From: Plantactinospora soyae
Lineage (GTDB): Bacteria > Actinomycetota > Actinomycetes > Mycobacteriales > Micromonosporaceae
Length of the DNA: 64,000 bases
Assembly: GCF_014874095.1 (NCBI RefSeq)
Contig: NZ_JADBEB010000001.1
Location: 8,618,001-8,682,000 of the forward strand
Reading direction: 5' to 3'
Made by a program: the position numbers and the translations under genes. This document shows, piece after piece, positions 7,581 through 18,900 of the stretch. The notes beneath the pieces were generated by a model, which made no database searches, was not told the origin of the DNA, and was given only the letters and a program-made list of their open reading frames with translations. Each line of letters begins with the position of its first letter. Positions within the stretch are counted from its first letter, which is position 1.

Positions 7581-8912
7581 TCAGGCCCGTTTCCGGACCA
7601 GCCGGGCGTTCTGCTCGGTGTCGGCGATCGCCCGCACCGAGGGGCTGAGCACGGCGAGCAGCACCAGCAGCGCCATCACCGCGCCCAGGCCGAGCACCGT
7701 GGACCGGACGCCGAAGCTGGCCAGGAGCAGGCCGCCGGCCAGCACGCCGAGGAAGTTCGCCCCCGACGCGAGCAGCGTGGCGACCCCGCCGACCCGGCCC
7801 ATCAGGGCGTCCGGGGCGATCTGCACCATGTAGACCCCACCGACCACGTTGAACAGCCCGCCGACGTAGCTGTTGGCGGCGAAGAGCACCGCCAGGACGA
7901 CCGGATCGCTGGTGAACGCCATCGCGGGGACCGTCACCGCCCAGGCGGCCAGTCCGCCGACCACCAGGGCCCGCAGGGTGGCCCGGCGCATCCACCACAT
8001 GCCGCAGAGGGCGCCGAGCATTCCACCGACCCCGCTGACCCCGATCACGATGCCGACGACCGCGGCGGAGCCGCCGTCGTTCCGCACGATGATCATGAGG
8101 GTCAGGGTCAACGCCTGGAAGACGGCGTTGCTTACCGCGACGAACCCCATCACGGTACGCAGGAACCGCTGCCCCCACATCCAACGCACGCCCTCGGCGA
8201 TGTCGGCGCGCAGCGACGTCCGACGGGGCGGCCGGGCGTGCTGGAAGTCCCGCCGGATCAGCAGCAGCGCGACCAGCGAGCCGAGGTGCGCGATCGTGGT
8301 CACCACGAACGGTGCCCACCTCGTGAGGCTGAACAGCAGGCCGCCGATGGGCTGACCGATCAGCACCGCGGCCCGGCCACGGGTCTCGTTCTGGGTCAGC
8401 GCCGTGGGCAACTGCTCCGGCGTGACGAGGTGCCGGACGGCGGCCCGCTCGGCGAGCTGGTAGAAGATGGTGAGGCTGGTCTGGACGAACGCGACGAGCA
8501 TGAGCTGGGGCAGCCAGACCCGGTCGAGATACACCGCCAGCGCGACGCTGCCGGTCGCGGCGAGGCAGCCCAGATCACAGAGGATCATCAACCGCCGCCG
8601 GTCCCAACGGTCGACGAACGCGCCCGCCGGGAGCTGGACCAGCAGGTGCGGCAGCAGCGCGGCGGATCCGACGAACCCGGCCTGGGTCGCCGACCCCGTG
8701 TACCAGAGCACCAGCAGCGGGTACGCGATCGCGGTGATCCGGGCTCCGACCTGCGTACCGGCCGCCGCCGTCCAGAGCAGCAGGAAGTCGCGGTTGCGGC
8801 GCAGCGGAGGCGGCCCGGTGCGCTCCCGGCCGGTGCCGGCGGCCCCGGGCGGCTCCCCGACGGGGCTGTTCCCGGCACCGGCCTGCCTCGCCGGCTCCTC
8901 GACGAGGCTCAC
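7581..8912 (-). CDS. MFS transporter, probable peptide exporter
   Basis: A 443-residue major facilitator protein with about 12 hydrophobic helices after a polar N-terminal tail of about 35 residues. The loop 2-3 signature reads GAFVDRWDRRRLM, and PEQLPTALTQNETRG is typical of the enterobactin-exporter-like/macrolide-efflux MFS group. It starts at GTG 8912, overlapping the NRPS-C stop by four bases (GTGA), so it is the last gene of the peptide operon and translationally coupled to it. Export of, or self-resistance to, the finished lipopeptide is inferred from position; a second exporter, of the ABC type, is encoded at 31.7-34.9 kb. Confidence 0.88.
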   Translation of the reverse strand: MSLVEEPARQAGAGNSPVGEPPGAAGTGRERTGPPPLRRNRDFLLLWTAAAGTQVGARITAIAYPLLVLWYTGSATQAGFVGSAALLPHLLVQLPAGAFVDRWDRRRLMILCDLGCLAATGSVALAVYLDRVWLPQLMLVAFVQTSLTIFYQLAERAAVRHLVTPEQLPTALTQNETRGRAAVLIGQPIGGLLFSLTRWAPFVVTTIAHLGSLVALLLIRRDFQHARPPRRTSLRADIAEGVRWMWGQRFLRTVMGFVAVSNAVFQALTLTLMIIVRNDGGSAAVVGIVIGVSGVGGMLGALCGMWWMRRATLRALVVGGLAAWAVTVPAMAFTSDPVVLAVLFAANSYVGGLFNVVGGVYMVQIAPDALMGRVGGVATLLASGANFLGVLAGGLLLASFGVRSTVLGLGAVMALLVLLAVLSPSVRAIADTEQNARLVRKRA

Positions 8913-11900
8913 GAACCGGCCACCGGACCGCGCCGGCACCACTCCAGCACCGCCATCGCGCTGTGCATCTTGTTCTCGGCCTGGTCGAAGGCGATGCTCG
9001 CCGGGCCGTCGAGCACCTCGGCGGTGACCTCCTCGCCCCGGTGCGCCGGCAGGTCGTGCATGAAGATCGCGTTCGGACTGCCCGCCCAGAGCGCGGTGGT
9101 GACCTGGAACGGCGCGAAGATCTCCCGCCAGTTCGGATCGGGCTTGCTGGTCCCGGTCGTCTGCCACCGGGTGGTGTAGACGACGTCGAAGTTCCCGGGC
9201 AGGTCCACCATGTCGTGCCGCTCGCAGAGCGTCGCCGTGCCCCGGGCCGCCTGCGCCGAGGCGGTCGCCCGGATCTCGTCGGGCAACCCGTAACCGGGCG
9301 GCGTACGCACCTCCAGGTGCGTTCCGGCGTACCGGGTGAGGGCCAGGGCGAGCGCGGTCGCGGTGTTGTTGCCCTCGCCGACGTACAGCACGCGCAGCCC
9401 GTCGATCCGGCCGAAGTGCCCGAGCAGCGTGGTGAGGTCCGTCAGCGCCTGGGTCGGGTGCTCGTCGGCGCTCATCGCGTTCACCACCGACATCCGGTCC
9501 TGGGCGGCCAGCATCCGCAGCTCGCCCGGGTCGGCTGCGGTCCGCGCCACCAGCACCTCGAGCATCCGGGACATCACCGCGCCGGTGTCCTCGTGCGTCT
9601 CGCCGGTGTTGAGTTGCAGGTCGTCCGGCCCGTACGAGACGATCTGCGCCCCGAGCCGCAGGGCACCGCTGGAGAACGCGGTCCGGGTCCGGGTCGACGT
9701 CTTCCGGAAGTAGATTCCCACCACGTCGCCGGCCAGCGGACGCTCCGGGCCGGCGGTGCCGGCCCGGAACCGCGCTCCCCGGGCGACGATCGAGCGCAGG
9801 TCCTCGTCCGTCAGGTCGTTGATCGAGATGAGGTGCCGGACGGACCCTCGCGGGCTCCGCGCCGGGCCGGTCACCGCCGGCACCTCGCTGGCCCAGTCGG
9901 TGGAGAACCCGCCCCCGCCGCGCCGTTCCGCCTCCCGGCCACGTCGCTCACCCGCCTCACCACGTCGCTCACCCTCCCGGCCACGCCGCTCGCCCGCCTC
10001 ACCTCGTCGCTCACCCTTGCGCGCGGCCGGGTCGGCCCAGCCGGCCAGCTCGCTGGCGACGAACGACTGCACCGCCTTGCCGGACTCCGCGTTGGTCAAC
10101 ACCACGAACCCGTTACCCGAGCGGATCCGGCCCAGCGTCATGGCCCGGTACCCGACGGTCTCGCCGGGATGGCCGAACTCGAGATCCGACACCGTGTCGT
10201 CGACGACGGTGCCGAGCCCGTAGAAGCTCCCCGGATGCGCCACGGTGACCAGTTCCGCCGCCAGCGCCGGGGTCAGCAGCGCCGGTCCGGCGTCCAGGTG
10301 GGCACGATGGATCTCGACCATCACCCGGGCCAGGTCCGCGGCGGTCGACCACAGCCCGCCGGCCGCCAACGCCGGCCGGACCCGCCACCCGTCGGGTACG
10401 GGTACCCCGTGCGCGTCGTGACCGAGCGCCACCCGGCGATCCGGAGCCGTCGGAAAGGCGGGATCGAAACTGCTGCCGGTCATGCCCAGCGGTGCGAAGA
10501 CGAGCGCGCGGATCAACTCCGGGAACGGCTCACCGGTGAGGTCGACCAGCACCTGCTGCAACACCGCGAAGTGGCTGTTGGTCTTCCGGAACGACGTCCC
10601 CGGCACCTGCTCGGGCCGGACCGGGGCGGAGGTCGCGGGCGGCCGGCCGTACAGCACGTCGAGCAGGGTCGGTGCCGGCTCGGCCGGGGCGTACCCGGTG
10701 TTCGGGCTGGTGGACAGGCCGGACAGGTTGGCCAGCAGGTGGCGTACGGTGACCGGCCGGGACGGGGCCGGCACCCGCCAGGCGGTCAGGTACTCGTTGA
10801 TGTCGGCGTCCAGGTCCAGCGTGCCGTTCCGGACCAGCCGGAGCACCCCGAGTGCGGTCACGTGCTTGCTGATCGAGGCGACCTGGAACGGGGTCTCCGG
10901 CGTGACCCGCTCCGTTCCACCGGCCGCGAGCACGCCGTGGGCCTGCACGTCGACCACCCGGCCGTCGCGGACCAGCGCGATACTGGCCCCCGGAACGTGG
11001 TGTCGGGCCATCGTGGTCAGCGGCGACGGCCCGGACACCGCCCGGACCGGCCGGGACGCCGGCCAGTTGCTCGCGGGCGTCGGCGCGGGAACGACGGCGG
11101 ACCCGGCGTCGACCGTCGGCACGGGCGGGCCGTCGACCGTCGACGGCTCCGCGTCGAGCGTCGGTGGCGCGTCAGCGTCGAGGGACGACGGCGCGTCAGC
11201 GTCGAGCATCGGTGGCGGCTCCGCATCGAGCAACGGTGGCGCGTCCGCGTCGAGCACCTCGGCCAGGGCGGCGACCGTCTCGTGCTGGTACAGCATCCGC
11301 AACGACACCGGTAGTCCGGCCCGTCGGGCGGCCGAGACGAGTTGGACGATCCGCATCGAGTCCGCGCCCAGGTCGAAGAACCGGTCCTGCGCACCGACCT
11401 GGTCGAGGTCGAGGACGCTGGCGCAGACCTCGGCGATCCGCCGCTCGGTGTCGGTCCTCGGGGCCACGAACTCGCGCTCGGCGCCGAACGAGTCCCGTTC
11501 CGGAGCCGGCAGGGCCCGCCGGTCCACCTTGCCGGCCGAGTTGAGCGGCATCGCGTCCAGCGTCACGAACGCGGCCGGCACCATGTACCCGGGCAGCGTC
11601 GCGGCCAGGAAGTCGCGCAGCTCCGCCGGCTCGATCGGCCGCCCGTCCACCGGTACGACGTAGCCGGCGAGCCACTTCTCCCCGCTGGCGTCCTCGCGGG
11701 CGACAACCACCCCGTTGCGGACGTCCGGATGGGCCAGCAGCCGCTCCTCGATCTCGGGCAGCTCGATCCGGTGTCCCCGGATCTTCACCTGGTGGTCCGC
11801 CCGGCCCAGGAACTCCAGGTTGCCGTCCGGCCCGAACCGGACGAGGTCCCCGGTGCGGTACATCCGGGCGCCGACGGCCCGGCCGAACGGCTCCGGCAGG

Positions 11901-12997
11901 AACTTCTCCGCGGTCAGTTCGGGGCGGTTGACGTACCCCCGGGCGACGCCGTCACCGGCGATGTACAGCTCGCCGACGACCCCGACCGCGACCGGCTGGA
12001 AGTCCCGGTCCAGCACGTACAGCCGGGTGTTCGCGATCGGCCGTCCGATCGGCGCCACCTCGACGTCGCCGGGGACGTCCCAGGTGGTCGACCAGATCGT
12101 GGTCTCGGTCGGGCCGTACACGTTGAGCAGTCGCTTGACCCGGCCGCGCAGCTCGCCGGCCAGCGCCGGCGGCAGTGCCTCGCCGCCGACCAGCGCGACC
12201 ACCGGCCGGGTCGCGAAGCCGGCGTCGAGCAGCAGCTTCCAGCCCGACGGGGTGGCCTGGACGTGGGTCACCGCGTACCGGTCGACCAGCCGGAGCAGCT
12301 CCGGGCTGTCCCCCACCTCGTCGTCGCCGGCCAGCACCAGCTGGGCACCGGTGACCAGCGGCAGGTACAGCTCCAGCCCGGAGATGTCGAAGGAGAGCGA
12401 GGTCGCGGCGAGCCAGACGTCGCCGGCGCCGCCGTCCAGCAGCCGCCGCATCGAGAACAGCAGGTTGAGCAGGGCCCGGTGCGAGATCTGGACGCCCTTG
12501 GGCCGCCCGGTCGAACCGGAGGTGAAGATGGTGTACGCCAGCCCGTGCTGGTCGTCGCGCCGGGACACCGGCTCCGTCGACCGGGCGGTGATCTCGGCGG
12601 CGTCCCGGTCGGTCAGGACGTACCGGCCGGGGTAGACCCCGTCCAGCCCGGCGGCGAGCGTGGAGTCGCTCACCACCAGTTCCGCCCCGGCGGTGTCGAG
12701 CATGTAGCCGAGCCGCTCCGCGGGCAGATCCGGATCCAACGGTACGTAGCCGGCGCCGGCCTTCCAGACGGCCAGCAGCCAGGCCACCAGTGCCGGGGTA
12801 CGGCCGCACAGCACCCCGACCACCGACTCCGGTCCGACCCCGACCGCCCGCAGGTGCCGGGCATAGCCGTTCGCCAGCGTGTCCAGCTCGGCGTAGGAGA
12901 CCCGCTCCTCGCCGTGGACCACCGCCACCGCCTCCGGGGTGGCCGCCACCTGCGCCTCGAACACGTGGTGCACAGATCTGGTCATGCCTCTCACCAC
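8909..12997 (-). CDS. NRPS-C: A(Gly)-PCP-PBP-type thioesterase-carbamoyltransferase fusion
   Basis: A 1362-residue terminal NRPS protein with an unusual tail. Adenylation domain at about 10-510 (TSGSTGRPKG near 165), with a specificity code read by eye as DILQLGVIWK, close to the Gly code DILQLGLIWK. Carrier domain with FFDLGADSM near 545, then a DADAPP/LDAE repeat linker. A class C beta-lactamase/PBP-like domain spans about 660-990, with SISK near 706 and HPG near 943 but KTN where YSN is expected (near 805). A GERRGEA/GERRGRE repeat linker leads to an aspartate/ornithine carbamoyltransferase-fold domain (about 1045-1355; STRTRT, HPTQ, HDLP). It has no C domain; the one ending NRPS-B serves it. 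The PBP-like domain probably cyclises and releases the peptide (SurE-type), and the last domain probably carbamoylates an amine such as diaminopropionate. The start among GTG 12997, GTG 12994 and ATG 12985 is not decided. Confidence 0.9.
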   Translation of the reverse strand: MVRGMTRSVHHVFEAQVAATPEAVAVVHGEERVSYAELDTLANGYARHLRAVGVGPESVVGVLCGRTPALVAWLLAVWKAGAGYVPLDPDLPAERLGYMLDTAGAELVVSDSTLAAGLDGVYPGRYVLTDRDAAEITARSTEPVSRRDDQHGLAYTIFTSGSTGRPKGVQISHRALLNLLFSMRRLLDGGAGDVWLAATSLSFDISGLELYLPLVTGAQLVLAGDDEVGDSPELLRLVDRYAVTHVQATPSGWKLLLDAGFATRPVVALVGGEALPPALAGELRGRVKRLLNVYGPTETTIWSTTWDVPGDVEVAPIGRPIANTRLYVLDRDFQPVAVGVVGELYIAGDGVARGYVNRPELTAEKFLPEPFGRAVGARMYRTGDLVRFGPDGNLEFLGRADHQVKIRGHRIELPEIEERLLAHPDVRNGVVVAREDASGEKWLAGYVVPVDGRPIEPAELRDFLAATLPGYMVPAAFVTLDAMPLNSAGKVDRRALPAPERDSFGAEREFVAPRTDTERRIAEVCASVLDLDQVGAQDRFFDLGADSMRIVQLVSAARRAGLPVSLRMLYQHETVAALAEVLDADAPPLLDAEPPPMLDADAPSSLDADAPPTLDAEPSTVDGPPVPTVDAGSAVVPAPTPASNWPASRPVRAVSGPSPLTTMARHHVPGASIALVRDGRVVDVQAHGVLAAGGTERVTPETPFQVASISKHVTALGVLRLVRNGTLDLDADINEYLTAWRVPAPSRPVTVRHLLANLSGLSTSPNTGYAPAEPAPTLLDVLYGRPPATSAPVRPEQVPGTSFRKTNSHFAVLQQVLVDLTGEPFPELIRALVFAPLGMTGSSFDPAFPTAPDRRVALGHDAHGVPVPDGWRVRPALAAGGLWSTAADLARVMVEIHRAHLDAGPALLTPALAAELVTVAHPGSFYGLGTVVDDTVSDLEFGHPGETVGYRAMTLGRIRSGNGFVVLTNAESGKAVQSFVASELAGWADPAARKGERRGEAGERRGREGERRGEAGERRGREAERRGGGGFSTDWASEVPAVTGPARSPRGSVRHLISINDLTDEDLRSIVARGARFRAGTAGPERPLAGDVVGIYFRKTSTRTRTAFSSGALRLGAQIVSYGPDDLQLNTGETHEDTGAVMSRMLEVLVARTAADPGELRMLAAQDRMSVVNAMSADEHPTQALTDLTTLLGHFGRIDGLRVLYVGEGNNTATALALALTRYAGTHLEVRTPPGYGLPDEIRATASAQAARGTATLCERHDMVDLPGNFDVVYTTRWQTTGTSKPDPNWREIFAPFQVTTALWAGSPNAIFMHDLPAHRGEEVTAEVLDGPASIAFDQAENKMHSAMAVLEWCRRGPVAGS
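9919..10020. repeat. 21-bp coding tandem repeat in the PBP-carbamoyltransferase linker
   Basis: About five imperfect copies of a 21-bp unit on the minus strand encode alternating GERRGEA and GERRGRE heptapeptides. They form a highly charged, probably flexible or helical linker between the cyclase-like and carbamoyltransferase domains, and such an array can change copy number. Confidence 0.75.
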
Positions 12998-15900
12998 TCC
13001 ACGGATGTGTCGTTCCAGTCGGTCAACAACGTGTCGCGTTCCGCCTCCGGCATGTACGTCGCCCGGGCGTCGCCCTCGGGGCCGGCGGCCATCGACTCCA
13101 GTACGGCCCGGTACATCGCCACCACCCGCTCGGCGTTCACCGGGCTCAGCGCGCTGTTCCGGATCCGCAGCATCAGGTGCCCGGGACCGGTCGAGACGGC
13201 GAGCGCGAACTCGTTCGCGGCGTCGCCCGCGCCGGCCCGCACGTCCACCCGACCGGTGTCGACCTGGTGGAAGTCCTGGTAGCTGAACATCACCTCGATG
13301 AGCTGCCGGCCGCCGACCTGGCGCTGGATCGCCGGCATCGGATAGCGGCGGTGCGGCCAGAGTTCGACCTCGCGGTCGAAGACCTGCCGGACCAGCTCAC
13401 CCCAGGTGGCGGCGGTCCGGTCGTGGGCGAACGGCAGGGTGTTCAGGTACATCCCGTAGACCCGGTCGGCGCCGTCGACCTCGGGCCGGGCGCTGCACAC
13501 CAGACCGGTGAAGAACGCCGGCTCGTCGGTGAGCTGGCTCATCACCTTCAGATGCGCCGCGTGCAACACCGCCTTCAACGACGTACGCGTCGCCGTCGCC
13601 AGCGCCCGCAGCTCGGTCTCCAGCTCCGGGAACGGCACCGGGATCCGGAAACTGCCGGAACCGTCGGCGTCGCCGCCCCAGCCGGTGGGCAGGGCGAACC
13701 GGGAATGCGCGGTGACCACGTTCCGCCAGTAGTCGCGGTCCACGCCGGACTCCAGCGACTCGAGTTCGGCGGCGATGAAGTCGGCGTACCGGACCTCGGG
13801 CAGCGGTGTCGGTTCGGGCGACGTTCCGGCGGCGATCCGCCGGTAGAGGTCCAGCACCTCCATCAGCAGCGACTGCTGACTCCAGCCCTCGGTGATGGCG
13901 TGGCACTGGGTGAAGCCGAGCCGCCAGGCCTCGTCGCTCTCGACGAAGCCCGCCATCCGGAGCAGCGGCGGACGGTCCAGGTCGAACAGGGCGGCCCGTT
14001 CCTGGGCGATGAAGTCGTGCAGCGCCTGCTCCTTGGCCGGATCGTCCAGGTGCCGTACGTCGCGCACCTCGACCGGCATCTCGGCGGTGGCGTGCACGAG
14101 CTGCATCGGCACCGAGTACGTGGTCAGGTCGAACGAGGTACGCAGCAACTCGTGCCGCTCGACCACGATCCGGGCCGCCTCGCGCAGCGCGTCCGGCTGG
14201 AACGGCCGTTCGTCGCGGATCCGGTAGAAGCTGGTGTTGTGGTAGCGGTTGCCACCCACCCCACCGAGCATCTCGACGACCATGCCGAGTTGGACCTGGG
14301 ACAGCGGGTACGCGTCAACGACCCCGACCGGCAACCCGGCCCGGTCCCGATCGCCGAGCAACGCGAACGGCGTCACCACCGGACCATCAACCGACCCCAC
14401 CACCGACACACCCTCGACCGACTCCGCCGGCATCTTCCCCGACATCGCCTCGGCGAACTCCGCCACCGTCCGGAACTGGAACACATCCCGCACCGCAACC
14501 TCGAACCCCGCCGCCCGCAACTTCCCCACCAACGCCACCGCACGAATCGAATGCCCACCCAGATCGAAGAAACTCTCATGCACCCCGACCCGATCCAGAC
14601 CCAGAACCTCCCGCCACACCCCCGCGACCCGCACCTCCACCGCATTACGCGGCGCCACGAACACCGGACCAGCCGCAACCACCGCCGAATCCGGATCCGG
14701 CAACCCCCGCCGATCCACCTTCCCATTCGCATTCAACGGCAACCCGTCCAACGACACGAACACCGCCGGCACCATGTACTCCGGCAACCGATCCACACAA
14801 TGCGCCACCAACACATCAACCCCGACAACACCATCAGCCGGCACCCAATAGGCCACCAACCGCCGATCCGACGCCGACCCAACCGCGACCACCACCACAT
14901 CCCGCACCGCCGGATGCGCCAACACCACCGACCGAACCTCACCCAACTCGATCCGATACCCGTGCACCTTCACCTGATCATCAACCCGACCCACGAACTC
15001 CACCACACCACCAGGCAACATCCGCACCAGATCACCGGTCCGATACAACCGGACACCAGAACCGAACGGATCCGGCACGAACCGCTCCGCCGTCAACTCC
15101 GGCCGATTCACATAACCCCGAGCCACCCCGACCCCACCAACAAACAACTCACCCAACACACCCACCGGAACCGGCGACAACTCCGCGTCCAACACATACA
15201 TCGACATCCCCGGCAACGGACGACCGATCGGCACCACCTCCGGCACCAACCCCGCCACCACCGGATACGTACACGTACCCACCGACGCCTCCGTCGGCCC
15301 GTACTCGTTGACGAGTCGGCCGTCGCCGAGGATCTGCCGCCAGTTCTCGGCGACCGGGCCGGGCAGCGCCTCGCCTGCCACCACGACGACCTCGGCCAGG
15401 GCGGCGAGCTGGGCGGCCTCGACCTGCTGGCCGAGGATCTCCAGGTGGCCCGGGGTCAGCTTCAGGAAACTGAACGGACCCGCCGCCACCAACTCCCGAC
15501 CCAGATCCGCCATATCCACATCCGAACCCAACAACCACACCCGCTGACCCGACACCAACGGCGCCCACACATTCGGCACCACCAGATCGAACGCCACCGA
15601 CGAGAACAACGCCGACCCACCAACACCCCGACCAGCCAACTCCCGCGCCGCCCAGGACACGTGGTTGACCAGCCCACGATGGGTGACCGCCACCCCCTTC
15701 GGCCGACCCGTCGAACCCGACGTGAAGATCACGTACGCCAACCGGTCCAGGTCGGGCGGCTCGGCCAACGGGGTCGCCGGGCGGCTCGCGATCGCCAGGC
15801 GTTCGGTGTCGACCAGTACGCAGTCGAGGGTGGAGTCGAACCGGTCCGCGTGCCGGGACCGGGTGACCACCATGCTGGCGCCGGCATCGGCGAGCATCCG

Positions 15901-18900
15901 GTTCATCCGCTCGGCCGGGAAGGACGGGTCGAGTGGCACGTACGCGCCACCGGCCTGCCAGACCGCCAGCATCGAGGCGATCAGGTCCGGTCCCCGGTCC
16001 AGCAGCACCCCGACGACCGACTCCGGCACCACGCCCCGGGCCCGCAGGTGCCGGGCCAGCCGGTTCGCCCGGGCGTCCAACTCCGGATAGCTGAGCTCCA
16101 TCTCGCCGAGCGTCACCGCCGGCCGGCTCGGGTTCGCCGCGACCATCTCGGCGAAGAGCTCCGGCACCGTACGGACCGGTGCCGGGCCGGGGTTGACGGC
16201 GTACTCGTCGAGCAGTTGGATCCGCTCGTCCGCCGGCAGGTGGCTGTTCCGGGCGTCGCCGTCCGGACCGGCGGCCATCGCCTCCAACACCGCCCGGTAC
16301 ATCGCGGCCAGCCGGGTCGCGTCGGGCCGGCTCAGCGTGTGCGTGTCGGCGGTCAGCACCAGGCTGCCGGTCATCGCGGCGACGGCCAGGCCGAACTCGG
16401 TGGCCCCCTCGCCGAGGCCGGACTCCACGTCGACCAGGTCGGCGTCGACCGCCTCGAAGTCCTGGTAGCTGAACCGCACCTCCAGCAGGCGCTGCCCGTC
16501 GGCCAGCTCACGCTGGATGGTCGGCATCGGGTAGCGGCGGTGCGGCCAGAGTTCGACCTCGCGGTCGAAGACCTGCCGGACCAGCTCACCCCAGGTGGCC
16601 GCGCCGCGCCGATGGGCGAACGGCAGGGTGTTCAGGTACATCCCGTAGACCCGGTCGGCGCCGTCGACCTCGGGCCGGGCGCTGCACACCAGACCGGTGA
16701 AGAACGCCGGCTCGTCGGTGAGCTGGCTCATCACCTTCAGATGCGCCGCGTGCAACACCGCCTTCAACGACGTACGCGTCGCCGTCGCCAACGCCCGCAA
16801 CTCGGTCTCCAGATCCCGGAGCCCGACCGTCACCGAGTACGGCTCCCGCGCGCTACCCGGTGCGGCCCAGCCGGCGGGCAGGGCGAGCCGGCTGTGCCCG
16901 TCGACGATCCCGCGCCAGTAGTCGCGGTCCACGGTGGACTCCAGCGACTCGAGTTCGGCGGCGATGAAGTCGGCGTACCGGACCGCGGGCCGGGGCGCCG
17001 GCTTCGGCTCTGCACCGGCCCGAATCTCCTGGTAGAGGTCGAGCAGCTCGGTCAGCATCGCCCGGTGGCTCCACCCCTCGGTGATCGGGTGGGACACGGT
17101 GACCGACATCCACCACGCCTCGTCGCTCTCCACGTGGACGGTGAACCGCAGCAGCGGCGCCACGCCGAGGTCGAAGAGTTCGGCGCGTTCCGCCGAGGTG
17201 AACTCGCGCAGCGATTGCCGCCGCGGCTCCGGGTCCAGGTGCCGGAGGTCGCGTACGCCGATCGGAATCTCGGCGGTGGCGTGCACCAGCTGCATCGGCA
17301 CCGAGTACGTGGTCAGGTCGAACGAGGTACGCAGCAGCTCGTGCCGCTCGACCACGATCCGGGCCGCCGCACGCAGCGCGTCCAGGGCGAACGGATGGGC
17401 GGTACGCAGCCGGAACGACGTCACGTTGTGGTACGCGTGCAGGTCGGTGTCGGCCAACATCTCGACGACCATGCCGAGTTGGACCTGGGACAGCGGGTAC
17501 GCGTCGACGACCCCGACCGGCAGCCCGGCCCGGTCCCGATCGCCGAGCAACGCGAACGGCGTCACCACCGGACCATCAACCGACCCGACCACCGACACAC
17601 CCTCGACCGACTCCGCCGGCATCTTCTCCGACATCGCCTCGGCGAACTCCGCCACCGTCCGGAACTGGAACACATCCCGGACCGCAACCTCGAACCCCGC
17701 CGCCCGCAACTTCCCCACCAACGCCACCGCACGAATCGAATGCCCACCCAGATCGAAGAAACTCTCATGCACCCCGACCCGATCCAGACCCAGAACCTCC
17801 CGCCACACCCCCGCGACCCGCACCTCGATTGCTGTACGCGGCGCCACGAACACCGGACCAGCCGCCACCACCGCCGAATCCGGATCCGGCAACCCCCGCC
17901 GATCCACCTTCCCATTCGCGTTCAACGGCAACCCGTCCAACGACACGAACACCGCCGGCACCATGTACTCCGGCAACCGATCCACACAATGCGCCACCAA
18001 CACATCAACCCCGACAACACCATCGGCCGGCACCCAATAGGCCACCAACCGCCGATCCGACGCCGACCCGACCGCGACCACCACCACATCCCGCACCGCC
18101 GGATGCGCCAACACCACCGACCGAACCTCACCCAACTCGATCCGATACCCGTGCACCTTCACCTGATCATCAACCCGACCCACGAACTCCACATCACCAC
18201 CAGGCAACATCCGCACCAGATCACCGGTCTGATACAACCGGACACCAGAACCGAACGGATCCGGCACGAACCGCTCCGCCGTCAACTCCGGCCGATTCAC
18301 ATAACCCCGAGCCACCCCGACCCCACCAACAAACAACTCACCCAACACACCCACCGGAACCGGCGACAACTCACCATCGAGCACATACATCGACATCCCC
18401 GGCAACGGACGACCGATCGGCACCACCTCCGGCACCAACCCCGCCACCACCGGATACGTACACGTACCCACCGACGCCTCCGTCGGCCCGTACTCGTTGA
18501 CCAGCACCGCTTCGGGGTCACACTCGCGCCAGCGCTCCAGGGTCTGCCGGGTGAACGCCTCGCCGGCCACCACCGTCACCCCGGCCAGCCCGGTGGCCTG
18601 GCCCGGTTCGAGTTGGTGGGCGAGCACCTCCAGGTGGCCCGGGGTCAGCTTCAGGAAACTGAACGGACCCGCCGCCACCAACTCCCGACCCAGATCCGCC
18701 ATATCCACATCCGAACCCAACAACCACACCCGCTGACCCGACACCAACGGCGCCCACACATTCGGCACCACCAGATCGAACGCCACCGACGAGAACAACG
18801 CCGACCCACCAACACCCCGACCAGCCAACTCCCGCGCCGCCCAGGACACATGATTGACCAACCCACGATGGGTGACCGCCACCCCCTTCGGCCGACCCGT

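Noticed and set aside
8909-12997. True beta-lactamase fused to the NRPS
   Set aside because: Position directly after a carrier domain and the variant KTN motif fit a PBP-type releasing/cyclising domain rather than antibiotic resistance.
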